Shown here in pieces: positions 23,590-35,280 of a stretch of 64,000 bases of DNA; the first letter of the stretch is position 1, and each line of letters starts with the position of its first letter. The translations under genes and the position numbers were made by a program. Source of the stretch: Chloranthus sessilifolius (Eukaryota > Streptophyta > Magnoliopsida > Chloranthales > Chloranthaceae). The notes beneath the pieces are model-generated. The model was not told the origin of the DNA and did no database searches. It worked only from the letters and a program-made list of their open reading frames with translations. The stretch is from NCBI GenBank assembly GCA_021018995.1, contig CM037590.1, positions 82,120,097-82,184,096 on the forward strand. Direction: 5' to 3'.

Positions 23590-23865
23590 AACAATACTTG
23601 TGGGTTTTTATCTCGAAATTTGAGATTGGAATTTGACTTGTTGACGATGTTGACCTTTGACGTGTGTTTTGCTAATTTTGTTGCACCCATTCACTATCTA
23701 TTTGCAACCCCTTAAGTGGTTTAAAGCCCCACCCTATCATCCACTATTGGATCATCTCTTCACACATTTTAAGGCTCCAAAAACCCTAGGAAACCTTAGA
23801 TGACTAGATTACCTAATTGCTAATCCAAGTTAGCCTCTAAACACCCTCCTAACCTCTCTTTTTCC

Positions 23866-23873
23866 TATAAATA
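23866..23873 (+). promoter_or_regulatory. TATA box of Tat-2 5' LTR
   Basis: CCTATAAATAGAGAG; same position as the boxes in the 3' LTR (about 56629) and in Tat-3 (1716-1723, minus). Confidence 0.65.
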
Positions 23874-24589
23874 GAGAGACACCCCTCCCTTTACAAAGGC
23901 TTGAAAAAATTTGTAAATTAAGAGATTAAGGAATCCCTTCTCTCTCTCCTCTAGTGCACCATTCTCATACAAATTTCAGAACCTTAAAACCTTCTAAAAA
24001 CCTTGGCCTTTCATCCAAAAGCTCTAGGTTAGGTGTGTGCTACCCCCTAGTTTTCTCTCTCACTCTTAGCTATCAAGCCCTAGGAAGTAGAACCTTATTT
24101 CTCACCACACAAGCCTTCAAAAGCTCGCCGAAGCAGGCCTACGCAAGGCTCCATAGTGGTGCAATAAGGGCTTGAGAGTTTCGGCTCTCCCCTCTATTCC
24201 TCTACCTTCTCGGTTCTTCCTTCACCCACTCATTTGTGCCGTTACGTCACCAAATTTTCGGTAGGAACGGAGGGGCACAAATAAGATTTTAAGGCCCTTT
24301 AGGCAAGAGAAAGGTTTTTTTATTTCTTTTATATTATTTTTATTTTAGCCATAAGTAGAGACTGCATAAAGCGGTTTGATTGGGTGCCTAACACCTTCCC
24401 AATCGATAACTGAAGCCCCTACCCAAGAGCCTTTGGCGTAGACCGGATTCAAAGTCATATTTGTGGCACTTCGGTGCTTATAAAATTGATCTAGGTTACC
24501 TGGGACACCAAAAGCTCTAGGTGGTGACTCTAAATATTTATAGAGAGCGCATCGTCTCGACAGAATCGTCAAAAATCCACGGTTGCACA

Positions 24590-24612
24590 GATAGCGACTC
24601 TGTTGGGGAGTA
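24590..24612 (+). other. Primer-binding site of Tat-2
   Basis: GATAGCGACTCTGTTGGGG directly after the LTR end; it matches the Tat-3 site GATGGCGACTCTGCTAGGG with a few changes. A tRNA-Arg-type site, as reported for Ogre/Tat elements (from memory). Confidence 0.7.
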
Positions 24613-25135
24613 GCTAGTAGAGCTTTCCCTTCAATTTGGCCTCTTTATTTTTGATTTACTAACCCTTTATTACTTTTTTTTTTTACTTTTTATTACTCAC
24701 CCCTCCGATTATGTTGTTTTACTTACTCCTACTTTACGTCATTTACGAGCCTTAGTCGATTGGCAGGCCTACTTGCGCACCACATTCAATTTCTATACAT
24801 TTTCGTCATTTCAAGCACCTTCGTTGATCAGCGGGTCTACCTATGCATTTCCATTTAATTTTTTTGTATTTCTATCATTTTAAGTGCCTTAGCCATTTGG
24901 CGGGCCCACTTGTGCCTTTAATTTCTGCAATCATATTCTACTACTGAACGTCGGCCCGTAGAGGCGGCACGAGATCCTCACCCTCGATCCTTGAACTTAA
25001 GAAAACTTCTTTAAAAGTGAAAAGTAAAATTGAGCCAACAAAGGAGATTTAAATTGATTTTTACGGGGTAGGTTTTCAAGGGTTGGGTTATTTAGCCACA
25101 CATACAAACTCTCGGGTCTTAGTACGCGGCAGTCC
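24613..25135 (+). other. Tat-2 leader, first part, with tandem repeat
   Basis: Non-coding. T-rich at first, then about three copies of a unit with GGC(A/G)GGCCTACTTG, TTCAATTT and TTTCGTCATTTCAAG-like words (about 24750-24915), shared with Tat-3. Interrupted at 25135 by a solo LTR. Confidence 0.6.
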
Positions 25136-27271
25136 TGTTAAGTGGTGAAAAATGCCATTTTTCACCCTCTAACCTGACCTTTGATAAACCTGTGAGCACA
25201 CTAATAAGCTTCTGTCAAGTGCATTTTGTAGACAGCAATGAAAAGAGGACACTAATATAGAAAACCACTCAAGAATGCCCAAAAAGGGGTTATCTCTCAG
25301 CACAGGACAAACCCAGCAACAGCACACCAGAGGGTAGCACATCACTGGGCCCTTGGTGCGCGTGGCTGTAGTAGGGTAAGGCGAAGGAAGTGAAAGCAGG
25401 CTCAAAACATCCTATCGATTGGTCACCTGAAGACTTTGACAGGAGCTGAAAGCAAAGAAAGGAAGAATTCGTGTAGTTGAAGAGGTTTTCGATAGGATCT
25501 GAAGGCAGAAGAAGGATGGATTCGTGTGGATTGAAGAGTTCGATAGGATCCAAGAACCTATCGAGCAGCTGAAAGGAAGGAAGAAACCATCCTATCGAAA
25601 ACCCGCCTGAGGCATCAAGGGAACCTATCGAATGGTTTCTTAAAACCTATCGAGATAAAGACACTGGATAGAACATATCAAAGGGTACTTGAGCTTGTTG
25701 ATAGGAGTGAGAGCAACCCTATCGAAATGATGGCATGCAGAGCGGAGCCTATCGAAATGGTTCTCCAACCTGTTGAAGAGCCCCTCCAACCTGTCGAATA
25801 CTCCAGGCCAAGAGCTGAGAATGCTGAAACTCTGAGAGAAGGCACATCCTATCGGAACCTATCAAAGAGAACTGAGAACCTAGCCAAAGGACCAAAATGC
25901 TATATTTGAACCTGTCGAAAGCTTCCTAAACCTATTGAAATTGTGTGTAGAACTTCTCAAAAATTCAGCAGTGCACATGTGATTTGGTGACCTACTACAC
26001 GCAACCCGAGGCACTTGGTGACTGGCACGACAGTTCCAGAAGATGCCCTAGGAAACCCTAACCGGCCCACGTGCTCTAACAAACTCTGAGGACCTTCTAG
26101 AAGGGATTTTTGGTGGGAAAAACTTAGTAGAAAGCTATATATAGAGACCCCCAATTGTAATTAGGGGAGATCAAGATCTGAGCCAAAATTCTGGAGATTA
26201 GAGCTTGCAAAGAAATTCTATTTTCCCTCCTTTAGCCCAACCATGGTTGGCTAATTCCCTTAGAGTAGAGAGGAGAGAGGTTAGATCTGTAATTGGGTAA
26301 GGTTAAGAGTGCTATTGTAGGTTCCTAGCTGCACAGACTATAGATCTGAGAGTATTTCCATTGTAGAGTGACCTTGATTACAATGCTAATATTGTTTTTA
26401 ATACTTTAATTAGATCTAAAGTTCCTTTGGTTCCATTTGGCGATCGATCAGATTTGTGTAGAGGAGTCTGTAGATCAGCTCACCCACTTAACTGGTAGGC
26501 CTCTTGGATACCACCCGATCTCCCTGGATCTGATACTCCTGTGGTTCCTTAATTCTGTGACCTAGGAATTGCAGTATCTATAGTGGTTTTAATTGCTCTA
26601 ATTGAGGCCTTAGCTTTGGAGGAGATCCCAAGGATGGTCTGTGACCATTAAAGTGGATAGATCATAACCTTAAGATGAGTCCAAGCTCAGGCTCCAATTG
26701 GATTCGTCTGCTGTAAATCCATGGATTCGATAAAGTCTATAGGATGGTCTGTGACCATTAAAGTGGATAGATCATAGCCTTAAGATCATGTGAATCCTGC
26801 GATTTGAAGTGGAGTTTATACCCTGCAGCAGTGCTTATGGCCAGTTGAGGGAATTGTGTGCTCTGAACCTCTGGAGCATAATTAATTGAATCTGATTTCA
26901 GTGAAGACCAATCTCCAAGCTACTCTTCTCCATTTTCTGCTTTTTACCTCTTTACCCTACAAGATCTAAGATCCTAAACTCGATCCAAGTTAGTCTATGT
27001 TTAATTTTAGCTTAGCTTAAGTGACAATCCATTTTAAACCTCTCCCCTATCTTTTAGCTAACGTAGCACTAGTTAGGGTGCCAGATCTAATACAAATCTG
27101 GAGATTTATCATATTTTTAAAACAACCTCCCTGTGGACATTCCCTTACTCACCATCTTTGTAAAACTTGCTACAACAGACCCTGATTACTTGCAGGTCTA
27201 TGTGAGTGTGTTCTACCTAGTTTTATTGATGATTTTAGACCCTCATTTGAGGGAAGGCAAACACTCCAACA
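25136..27271 (+). repeat. Athila-type solo LTR, subfamily B, inside Tat-2
   Basis: 2136 bp, TGTTAAGTGGTGAAAAATG ... GCAAACACTCCAACA. It shares its opening and 3' words (GACCATTAAAGTGGATAG, TTTGTAAAACTTGCTACAA) with Athila-A LTRs. No internal region or partner LTR is adjacent, so it is solo. The Tat leader stops at 25135 and resumes at 27272, judged against Tat-3 (about 440-550, reverse). The likely TSD is degraded (AGTCC / ACCCC). The TATATATA box is at 26136-26143. Confidence 0.85.
25408..25945 (+). repeat. CG-core motif array of Athila-type LTR B
   Basis: About fifteen copies of CCTATCGAAA and its complement TTCGATAGG, with variants CCTGTCGAA and CCTATTGAA, in 540 bp. The array ends about 190 bp upstream of the TATA box. 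It occupies the same place as the different arrays of LTRs A, C and D. Confidence 0.8.
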
Positions 27272-28378
27272 ACCCCCTAGTGGTGATGATCCGGAAAAGT
27301 CCCAGCCCACCTAGTACTTGAGAAAAGTGCTTACACTTAAGGTATACCGGGTGGGTAACCTTCTCGTTACCAAGCTTAAAACTCGAGGAAAAGTGACCAT
27401 TAGCGGACCCAAATCGACCTTGTAACCCTTAGGTTCGGTGAAGAAGAGAACCGTTTCATTAGAACAGTCAATCCCCGAAAGCCCAACTTCCAGAAAAAAC
27501 CAATTAGGAGACTCATTTCGGGTTGGAACTGCTGCTGTCAAACTATCTGGAACCCAATTTTTGCCTGGCGCCACTATTACTTGTGCCAAGCTAAAAATCC
27601 CCAAATTTACACCGGTGCATGTATTAGTTGCGCCTCCAGAAAAAGGGGCACTTTTTGGTATGGCACACCTACTAGTTGTGCCAGCTTTGGGTACACAGCA
27701 GCAGCTCGAATCTGTGGCCTGCTTCACATCCCGGACTCCCCAATCAGTATTTTTAGTGCCTCTCTTTAGGCCCCGCAACTTTCGACACCCAATACGCCCT
27801 CGCCGGTCAAGAGAAGGTGACTTCTTTTTTACTCGTTTTGAGGGATCGAGTTATTTGCATCGGTTTCTATGCCTTCAATAAATTAAGGAGTTTCCCTTTG
27901 ATTCTTCTGAAGCGCTTTGGAACCTTTATCACGGGACCTATTTAGGGTACGAGAGCCACCCGAGAAGGGAATTCAAAAGCCCCAAAATCCTCATTTCGTT
28001 TCACTTATAAAAATTCAAAAAAAAAATTGAAATTAAAAAATCCAAAAATAGAGTCTTGATTGGTGCCGGCACAACGGCATCATCGTACCTTCTTTCATCC
28101 CGTAGGGGAAGAAGGAGGAAGCTTTACGGGTCCCATCCGAGGCATCCGTACCCGACCCGATACCGAGCTATGTCGTGGGCTGTGGACCCGACTTACTCTG
28201 ATCCCAACTCATTCCCGCCACATTCTCCAACCCATTCCAATACCAAAGAAGCTTTTACTTTCACCCCCCCCTCACCCAATCAACCCTCACCATAATCGGC
28301 CCGTTCGGTGCCCTTATTTTCCCTTCCACAACTTCCCAAAATATCTAAAATCTAAATTTCCCGTTATTTTCCCAAGCC
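27272..28378 (+). other. Tat-2 leader, second part, up to gag
   Basis: Non-coding leader collinear with Tat-3 leader (27272-27700 matches 1-550 in reverse). It holds three family palindromes (27566-27588, 27613-27634, 27661-27683) and an A-rich stretch (28010-28050). Open frames of 60-155 codons here overlap the palindromes and show no conserved protein motif, so I do not call genes. Confidence 0.65.
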
Positions 28379-29590
28379 ATGCCTTCATCCATGGCCATCT
28401 CCAACCCATCTCACCTTCCTTCCACACCCGCTGAAAACCCGGCCCCATCCTCCACCTTAACCAACATACCCTATTTTTCATCCGCCCAACGCATACCCAA
28501 TCCACCCACATCTATCCATGCCGCATCCGATCCCCCACACATCCCTCCATTTACCCAAGTCATATCCATTTTTTTCGAAACCATGACCAATTTTCCTCTC
28601 TCATCCTCCACCTCTATGCCCCATACATCTTCCCCATACATGCCTAATCCATCCACCAATGCCCCACCTCATTCCCCCAACCCACCTCATAACCCGCCAC
28701 TTACTCGGGTCATTCCCGATTTTATCGGGGCCACGCCCAATTTTTCCTCTTCACACACCCCATCCATACCCCTCAAACCCTCAAATAACCCATCTCCATC
28801 AAATCCCCCTTCCATGGCCATGATGGAGGAGATATTCCAAACTTACAATATGTGGTAGGCCTCCCAACACATCCCCTCTCATCCACACCACACATCCATG
28901 GATCCATCCCATACCCTATCAAGCCTCCATGCCTCATTCCCTCATGACCCCCATCAACCCCCCATCATCCACACCCTCCAAACCCTCATTACCCACATAC
29001 TCCAAGGCCCCATGGCCCAAAACCCCATAATCCAGATCCATCAAGGGCCCATGGCCCAGACCCACCCATGGCCCATGGCCTAGACCCACCAAGAGCCCAT
29101 GGCCTAGACCCATTAAGGGCCCATGACCTAGACCCACCAAGGGCCCATGGCTCAGACCCACCAAGGCCCAATGGGTCAAACTTATCATGACCAAGGCTTT
29201 ATGGCCCAAACTTCCCAAGGACCCATGGGCCAAACCTTCATAGCCCAACCCTTCCAAGGCTTCATGGCCCACACCCAAGCCCAACAAGGCCCTAACCTTG
29301 GAGCCTCACACCCATACCCTTCACAATTCCTCTAAAATTTCACTCACCCACAACCCCCACACTCAGCTCAAACCCATACCTTACATCAACCCCAATTCAC
29401 CATATTCCATCATCCCAAAGTTAGTTCCAAGCCTTTCCCCATGCCCAATGGCCTCATCAGGCCCCACCCCAAAATCTGAATTCCACTCATCCCATCACCC
29501 AACAAACCTTCCCTCATCCCAAATGGACTCACTCAACCCCCATTCATGCCATTCCCATCCAGTCTATGCCGCACCAGAAAGATAATCCCG
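28379..29590 (+). pseudogene. gag: Tat-2 gag N-terminal Pro/Ser/His-rich region
   Basis: From ATG 28379, a 159-codon open stretch rich in Pro, Ser, Asn and His, followed by a repeat coding for QGPMAQTH-like units (28985-29290). The composition matches the Tat-1 region 3787-4740. The region has no known fold and probably precedes the capsid core. ATG choice is tentative. Broken in places. Confidence 0.65.
28985..29290 (+). repeat. Minisatellite in Tat-2 gag
   Basis: About ten copies of a roughly 24-bp unit CAAGGGCCCATGGCCCAGAC plus CCAC. The units keep a multiple of three, so in-frame they would give repeated Gln-Gly-Pro-Met-Ala-Gln-Thr. It is absent or not obvious in Tat-1 gag. Confidence 0.8.
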
Positions 29591-29771
29591 CCCTCACTAC
29601 ACCATTGTAGACCAGCAGTATAAAGAGGACGAGATTAGGGACAGTAGAGCCTATGCTGGGGCATTGACCAGCCTTAACCCTCCTCCTATAATTTCCCACC
29701 CTCTGGTAGCTCAGAGTGAAGCCCAACCGACTACTGAGAAAGTGGCTCCCATGTCCAAGGAATCATAGCAG

Positions 29772-30430
29772 TTGAAAGAGCAGTTAAACAAAATTCAAAA
29801 GCAGTTGTTGAAGATGGGTGATACTGAAATCCCTACCACAGAGTTCTCAGATTTATGTTTGTTCGCTGAGGTCCCCTTCCCTCCAAAATTTAAAATGTCA
29901 GCTTTTGATAAATATAACGGCACCGGCAATCCCATAGCACACCTCAAGTCTTATTGTGGGGACATGTGCCAGTATGAGGGGGGGATGAAAGACTATTAAT
30001 AAAGGTCTTTCAGAAGAGTTTGACTGGTCCGGCCTTGAGGTGGTTCACATCCTTAGAACCATCTATGATAAAAACTTGGAAGGACTTGACGCATTTATTT
30101 CAAGAGCAATATGTTTATAATATAGACATTGAACCGCGCAAGTCAGATTTGACCCCGTTTGAAGCAGAACTCAAATAAAACCTTTAGCGATTATTTGAGA
30201 CGTTGGAGAGCATTGGCATCTCAGGTTAGAAATAGGATACCTGATGACAAACAAATATAAATGATTTTAAAAAATACTCTCCTAGTGATCTCAGACTTTC
30301 TAGTGTACCAGCAGCAGTCCAGCTTCACTGATCTAGTAAGGAACACAAATCGCTATGAAGATGCTATCAGGGAGGGTCGCCTGAGCAAAAATATACCCAG
30401 TGGAACTAGTGTAGTTAGGAGGTTCTCAGA
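29772..30430 (+). pseudogene. gag: Tat-2 gag capsid core, broken
   Basis: It contains KEQLNKIQKQLLKMGDTEIP, then CLFAEVPFPPKFKMSAFDKY, NGTGNPIAHLKSYCGDMCQY, and a PSMIKTWKDLTHLFQEQYVY segment near 30060. These are the usual conserved stretches of Tat/Ogre Gag. Few breaks. Confidence 0.85.
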
Positions 30431-30583
30431 GTAGAGAAACGAGAAGAGAATGGGGTAGATGTCCAGAACTTTGCCAACACCAAGCCTAATAATAATATAA
30501 CTCTGTTCCAATTCAAGGCAGCCCAACTAGCACTAGTCAGAATAGAACCAATGCAGAGAACGGGGAATGGGCAGGGGATGTAG

Positions 30584-31423
30584 ATGACTTCAGAGCAGAG
30601 GAGAGCCTGCTATGATCAAGTGTTTACACCCTTAGGGCAATCTTTGAATGTACTTTTGCCTTTGCTAATAGAAAAGGGATTAATTACTGCTCGTCAACGG
30701 CAACCTCCTCCTAACCCAATCCTGAAGAATTATGACCCTAATACTCACTGTAATATTCATCAGGGTCTGGGTCACCTGACTGATCTCTGCTTCCCATTGA
30801 ATCACGTAATCCAAGATTTAATTGATGCAGGGAAAATCATTCCACCTACACCTTCTCAAGTGAACCAACACGCAAACATTCATCAGGTGCCATTACCCCC
30901 ACATCCTACCAGAGGAGCAGGTCCTAGACCCACCATCGAGATGATAGAAGAATGTGAGGAATTTGAATTTGACCTGTCAGACTATATCAGTAACCAGGAA
31001 ATTTATGTAACGCCGTTACAAAGATATTGCGAAGAGAGGACTATTGGGGTGATTGAACCCTAGAATTTGTCATATTATTTCCCCAACCCAGCACTACGAG
31101 TTGAACCCCTAGATCTTAGAGCTTATTTCCCATCACCCACACCTATCAATTATGTGCACATAAATGCATATCAACCATATACAACCACCCCCATCAATTT
31201 CCCAATAGCCCAACAGGTCCTCCATTCCCCACCATCACCTATTAACTATCAATGGCCCACTCCTACCCCATTACCTCCGGCACAACCACCCGCAAACCTC
31301 ATCACCCCAACCTCGCCCAATTTTGCCACCCAACCATCTATCACTGAGGTGAACAAAGTATTACCTACCCTTTCAGATCCAGTAGTGCAAGTGCATCCGA
31401 TACCGACAGCTACACCATTTTAG
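30584..31423 (+). pseudogene. gag: Tat-2 gag C-terminal part with zinc-knuckle-like motif and Pro-rich linker
   Basis: The segment 30584-31063 (159 codons) carries CNIHQGLGHLTDLC, the CxxHxxxGHxTxxC form seen in Tat-clade Gag, followed by LNHVIQDLIDAGKI. A Pro-rich linker (31067-31423: SYYFPNPALRVEPLDLRAYF, PINYVHINAYQ) leads to protease. It matches Tat-1 19884-20711. Confidence 0.82.
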
Positions 31424-31621
31424 ATTTCGGGACCAACCTACAATCCTCATCAGGTCTTGTTGAGTTACGAGCAGATAAATGTCAACGCCGGCAGTAGCAA
31501 AGAAGGGGCAGTAGACTTTGCTACCCGATCTAGAAAGATTTTAAAGTAGCTGAAAGTACCAGCAACAGCACAGACCCAACCAGAGGGAAAGAAGGATAGT
31601 GTCGTAAACCCTTTTGAAAAA

Positions 31622-32371
31622 ATGAGCCGTGAGCATATACTGGAGACTCAGTTGAGAAGAATGCATGCTCATATTACTGTATGGGATCTATTAATGATGT
31701 CTCTCCTCCATTTTCAAGCTTTAATGGGGGCATTAAAAAATGCACATGTATCGCCTCAAGTTAGCCCAGATGAAGTCGGGCAGATAATTGGTCAAGTAAT
31801 GACTCCAAATACCATTTCATTTTCGGATGCTGATTTATCGAATGAAGGGAGTAGTCACTCCAAATCCCTTAATATTACTGTGGAATCTAGAAATATGATA
31901 ATCCCATTGGTTTTTATTAATAATGGATCTCCTCTAAACAGATGCCCACTAAGAATCGCCACCAAGATTGGGGTAGATCCATGCATGCTGAGACCCAAGA
32001 GAATCAGTGCATGAGGTTTTGACAACACGAGGAAAGAGATAATGGGAGAAGTTTACCTTGAGCTATTGATTGAACCAATGACCTTTTCCATATTATTTCA
32101 AGTGATGGATATTAAATCCTCGTTCAATCTACTAGTAGGGCGCCCGTGGCTGCATGAGGTTGGAGCAATCCCATTCACGCTGCACCAAAAGCTCAAGTTT
32201 GCGTCCGGTCATAAGATTATCACTATCATTGGTGAAGGGCACAGTGAGAAGGAAAAAGCCACCAACAGCGTTGAAAAGCCCAAAGTGTTTGATGTGCTGC
32301 ACACCGCTGAGAATGTCGACCTCCACAGCTTTGAGTACGAAGTATCGACGGTACTCCCGGAGCCCATCTAG
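31622..32371 (+). pseudogene. pro: Tat-2 protease region
   Basis: Two open stretches (31622-32014; 32042-32371) carry SREHILETQLRRMHAHITVW, TPNTISFSDADLSNEG, PLVFINNGSPLNRCPLRIAT, FSILFQVMDIKSSFNLLVGR and PWLHEVGAIPFTLHQKLKF. This is the retropepsin-like domain of Tat elements. It ends at the insertion of solo LTR C (TSD GGTAG). Few breaks. Confidence 0.83.
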
Positions 32372-32405
32372 GGTATCATTCCAAGAATTGAAGGTGAAAT
32401 GGTAG

Positions 32406-34396
32406 TGTTAACTAGTGAAAAATACCATTTTTCACCTCCTAACCTGACCTTTGGAAGACCCTTGAGGTGTCTAATAATGTATTTTAAGTATGTTTTATAG
32501 ATAAGCAATAAATTATAGCCTTAGCACAGACAGCCAATAAAAAGGGCCAAATAAGCAATCTGCAGCCTCAACCTGTGCTCAAACTCCAATAATCCACAAA
32601 GCCTTAGAAACTCATTGAAGGCCATGAACCCAATTGGGTGCACCTGATACCAAGTACAATGCCAAGGGATGAAGATTGAATCCACCCAAAGGCGACTGAG
32701 GGTGAGACAGATGAAAGACAGCACATTAGAAGTGCGTGCTAGTCAAGAAAGTATGGAAATCAAGCTATCAAGGGGTTCTCTTAAGCTGCCGAGAGGATCT
32801 GGTGCCTAAATCAAAATATGTCGAGAGGATCTAGTGCCTAAATCTAAATATGCCGAGAGGATCAATTTACATGTCGAGAGGTTCAACTGAACCCATCATG
32901 TAGTGCACCTAATCTTGTCAACAACTGCTAGGCGTAGTCCTCGAGAGGATAAAAAGAAGTTGTCAATAGAATCTGCGACAACCAATCGACGAGTCAACTA
33001 TAACCTGTCAAGGGGATGAATGAAATGATCATCAATCCTATCGACAAGCACCGTCTATCCTCTTGAAAGGTCTACAAACCTGTCGACATACATGCAAAGT
33101 AAGACAGAACCTGTCGAGAGGATCCCAGAACCTCTCTAAACTCGATTTGGGGAACTTCTCAGTTCTTTCTTCAGTAGCTGTCCATGTCAGAAGCTTGTGC
33201 ACGTGTTCCAAAGCATGTCAACGACCCCTAGGGGGTATTTTGGCACACAATGGGCCACGTGCGGAAACTCTAACAGTATCACATATACTTATCAGATGAG
33301 AACCAATGGGAGAAGAGCTTCTAAAAGAGAAATCGGCCACATCATAATAACAAAATTATCTCCTTACATTTTGATTGGCTGAAATGGATCTGAGGACAAA
33401 GGAGGAGAGTATAAAAGCTTAGAGAAAATACAGAAGAAACGATCCAGAAATTAAGAAAAACTAGAGCTTAGGGCAAAATCTATTCTTTCAACAAATTCTC
33501 CTTTCCCCCTTCTCTCTTTAGCCAATCATGAGTGGCTAAAACTCTTCTCAGTAGTCAGGGTGAGGTCTTGAGCTGTAGATTGAAAGATTCAAAGGCATTG
33601 TATAGAACTGTATGATGCACAGATTACAGATCTGAGCATAATTATGTTGTAATCTTGTAATATAATTATGGTTTTTAAAGGTGATTCTAATCTATATTTC
33701 ACATTTTAGTATTTGCTTTCCCTGGGTTGGATATTCCTGTAGATGTTAGCCTCCGAGGGTCTCATTTCATGGCATCTATAGCATCTATAATGGTTTTCCT
33801 ATTCTGATCAAGATCCTTGGAGCAGAAAAATCTCTAGGATGGTCTGTGACCATTAAAGAAGACAGATCATAGCCTTAGGATTGCTTCAATTCTCTGATTG
33901 AGATTGGATCCTTATACCTCACCTCTGCTAGGATAACCTGGGAAGCTGGGAGCTAGAAAAATGGATTGTAGCAAATCAGCTCTTAGCATTGCCATTGATT
34001 CCTTTGATTTCCAGTGAGAGACCAATACCCCTAGCTGTTGTTCTCATCCTTTGATTTTTCATCTCTTCTATATTTCCTCTTACCTCTGTGTTGGATTAGA
34101 TCTGGTTCAGTAGCACTTAATTCGATAGTTTGTAGTTAAAGTGACAAAACCTCAAAACCTCTCCTCTTTCTTAGATTAGAGTGGAGTGCCAAATCCACTC
34201 TGGATCTGGAGATTTATTGAAAGTTAGACCACATTTCCCTGTGGACATACCCTTGCTTACCCTTTTAAAACTTGTTGCAATAGCCCTGAATACTTGCAGG
34301 TCTGTGTGTCTGTTTGCCTTGGTGTATGTGCAATCCATAGATTCCATAATTATTTTTATTTTAAACCCCTTTGAGCACAAGGTAAACGGCCCAACA
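32406..34396 (+). repeat. Athila-type solo LTR, subfamily C, inside Tat-2
   Basis: 1991 bp, TGTTAACTAGTGAAAAAT ... ACGGCCCAACA, flanked by a perfect 5-bp TSD GGTAG (32401-32405; 34397-34401). The TATAAAA box is at 33410-33416. It shares the opening TTTTTCACCTCCTAACCTGACC-type words and the CATTAAAG(A/T)(A/G)GA block with LTRs A and B. Confidence 0.92.
32755..33150 (+). repeat. CG-core motif array of Athila-type LTR C
   Basis: About ten copies of (T)GTCGAGAGGATC / TGCCGAGAGGATC and complements such as TATCCTCTTGAAAGG and CCTATCGACA, in 400 bp. The array ends about 260 bp before the TATA box. Confidence 0.78.
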
Positions 34397-34401
34397 GGTA
34401 G

Positions 34402-34620
34402 TGGAAGTGGCCATGCTCCAAAAATGGGGCTATAAAAAAGGTAGAGGACTTGGGCCCAGACTGCAAGGTAGAAGAGAGCCCGTCACCGCCAAGGGTGGTT
34501 AGAAAGTTAGGTTTGGGTTGGGTTACAAGCCCACGAAAGAAGAAGTGAGAGAGGCTAAGGAGAAAGCCCGTACAACGGCAGCTGCGAGAGCTAGGGGATA
34601 CACATGCGTGAAAAACCCCG
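34402..34620 (+). pseudogene. Tat-2 G-patch-like segment
   Basis: Directly after the solo LTR C TSD, the frame reads VAMLQKWGYKKGRGLGPRLQ, then G, then a FGLGYKPTKEEVREAKEKAR segment. It is the counterpart of Tat-1 21486-21767. The solo LTR entered at the start of this segment. Confidence 0.65.
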
Positions 34621-35056
34621 TCCCAGGCCTCATATCAGAGATTCATTCATGAGTGTCGGGGTTGTAAAGATCGACAGGAATGGGGTATCCCAATTAACCC
34701 CACACAAGCCTACAGCACTGGCTCACCCCACCAATCCCCACGTCACCCTTCCCAGCCTGGAAATAGACCTGACTGTGTTATCCCTCTTTAAGGAACGACA
34801 GTCTGTACCTGAACAAACTCCCCCTGTGGTGAATCACCACAAAACTATGTTAACATATAAGGACATCATCTCAGATGAACTGGGGATCAACATAATGGAG
34901 GCTGACTCTGAAGAGCAGTATCAATCAGCACCCTCCATCCAAACAGGTAAAGGGGCAGCCTCTCAGGTACACAACTGGGCATCTTTGCCCCAAACCCTGA
35001 AAGCGGGGAGTGGCCTAAAATTCAGCACCCATTTCCTAAAAAAAAACAACCTATAA
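34604..35056 (+). pseudogene. Tat-2 linker between G-patch-like segment and RT
   Basis: This 150-codon open stretch of low conservation (KIDRNGVSQLTPHKPTALAH, LEIDLTVLSLFKE, QTGKGAASQVHNWASLPQTL) aligns with Tat-1 21780-22175. It is part of the polyprotein; no separate function is recognised. The A-rich stretch 35060-35280 follows. Confidence 0.6.
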
Positions 35057-35280
35057 AAAGTGAGATAAGCCCTTGGTAGGCAATACCTAGTATATACACA
35101 GACTCACGCTGCCAAGGGTCTGTCTCCGAAGTAAACAAAAATCCTAAAAACATTGAAAAAATACAAAATCTAAAAATATTATCATTTAAAATTCTAAATA
35201 AAATCCCACAAAAAGATGCTTTAATTGAAATATCTGTCCCACGTAAAATTGACCCCTTTCCTGTAGAAATATAAGAAGAG

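Larger units (their letters stand above)
22993..24589 (+). repeat. 5' LTR of Tat-2
   Basis: 1597 bp from TGTAGACACCC to GTTGCACA. The TATAAATA box is at 23866-23873. Three family palindromes (23413-23437, 23460-23483, 23559-23583) lie about 280-450 bp upstream of it. The LTR ends next to a PBS. It is similar to Tat-3 LTR 1058-2497. Confidence 0.93.

Noticed and set aside
27438-27881. 147- and 155-codon overlapping frames on opposite strands in the Tat-2 leader
   Set aside because: They span the palindromes, are not kept in Tat-3 as long frames and show no protein motif; best read as leader.
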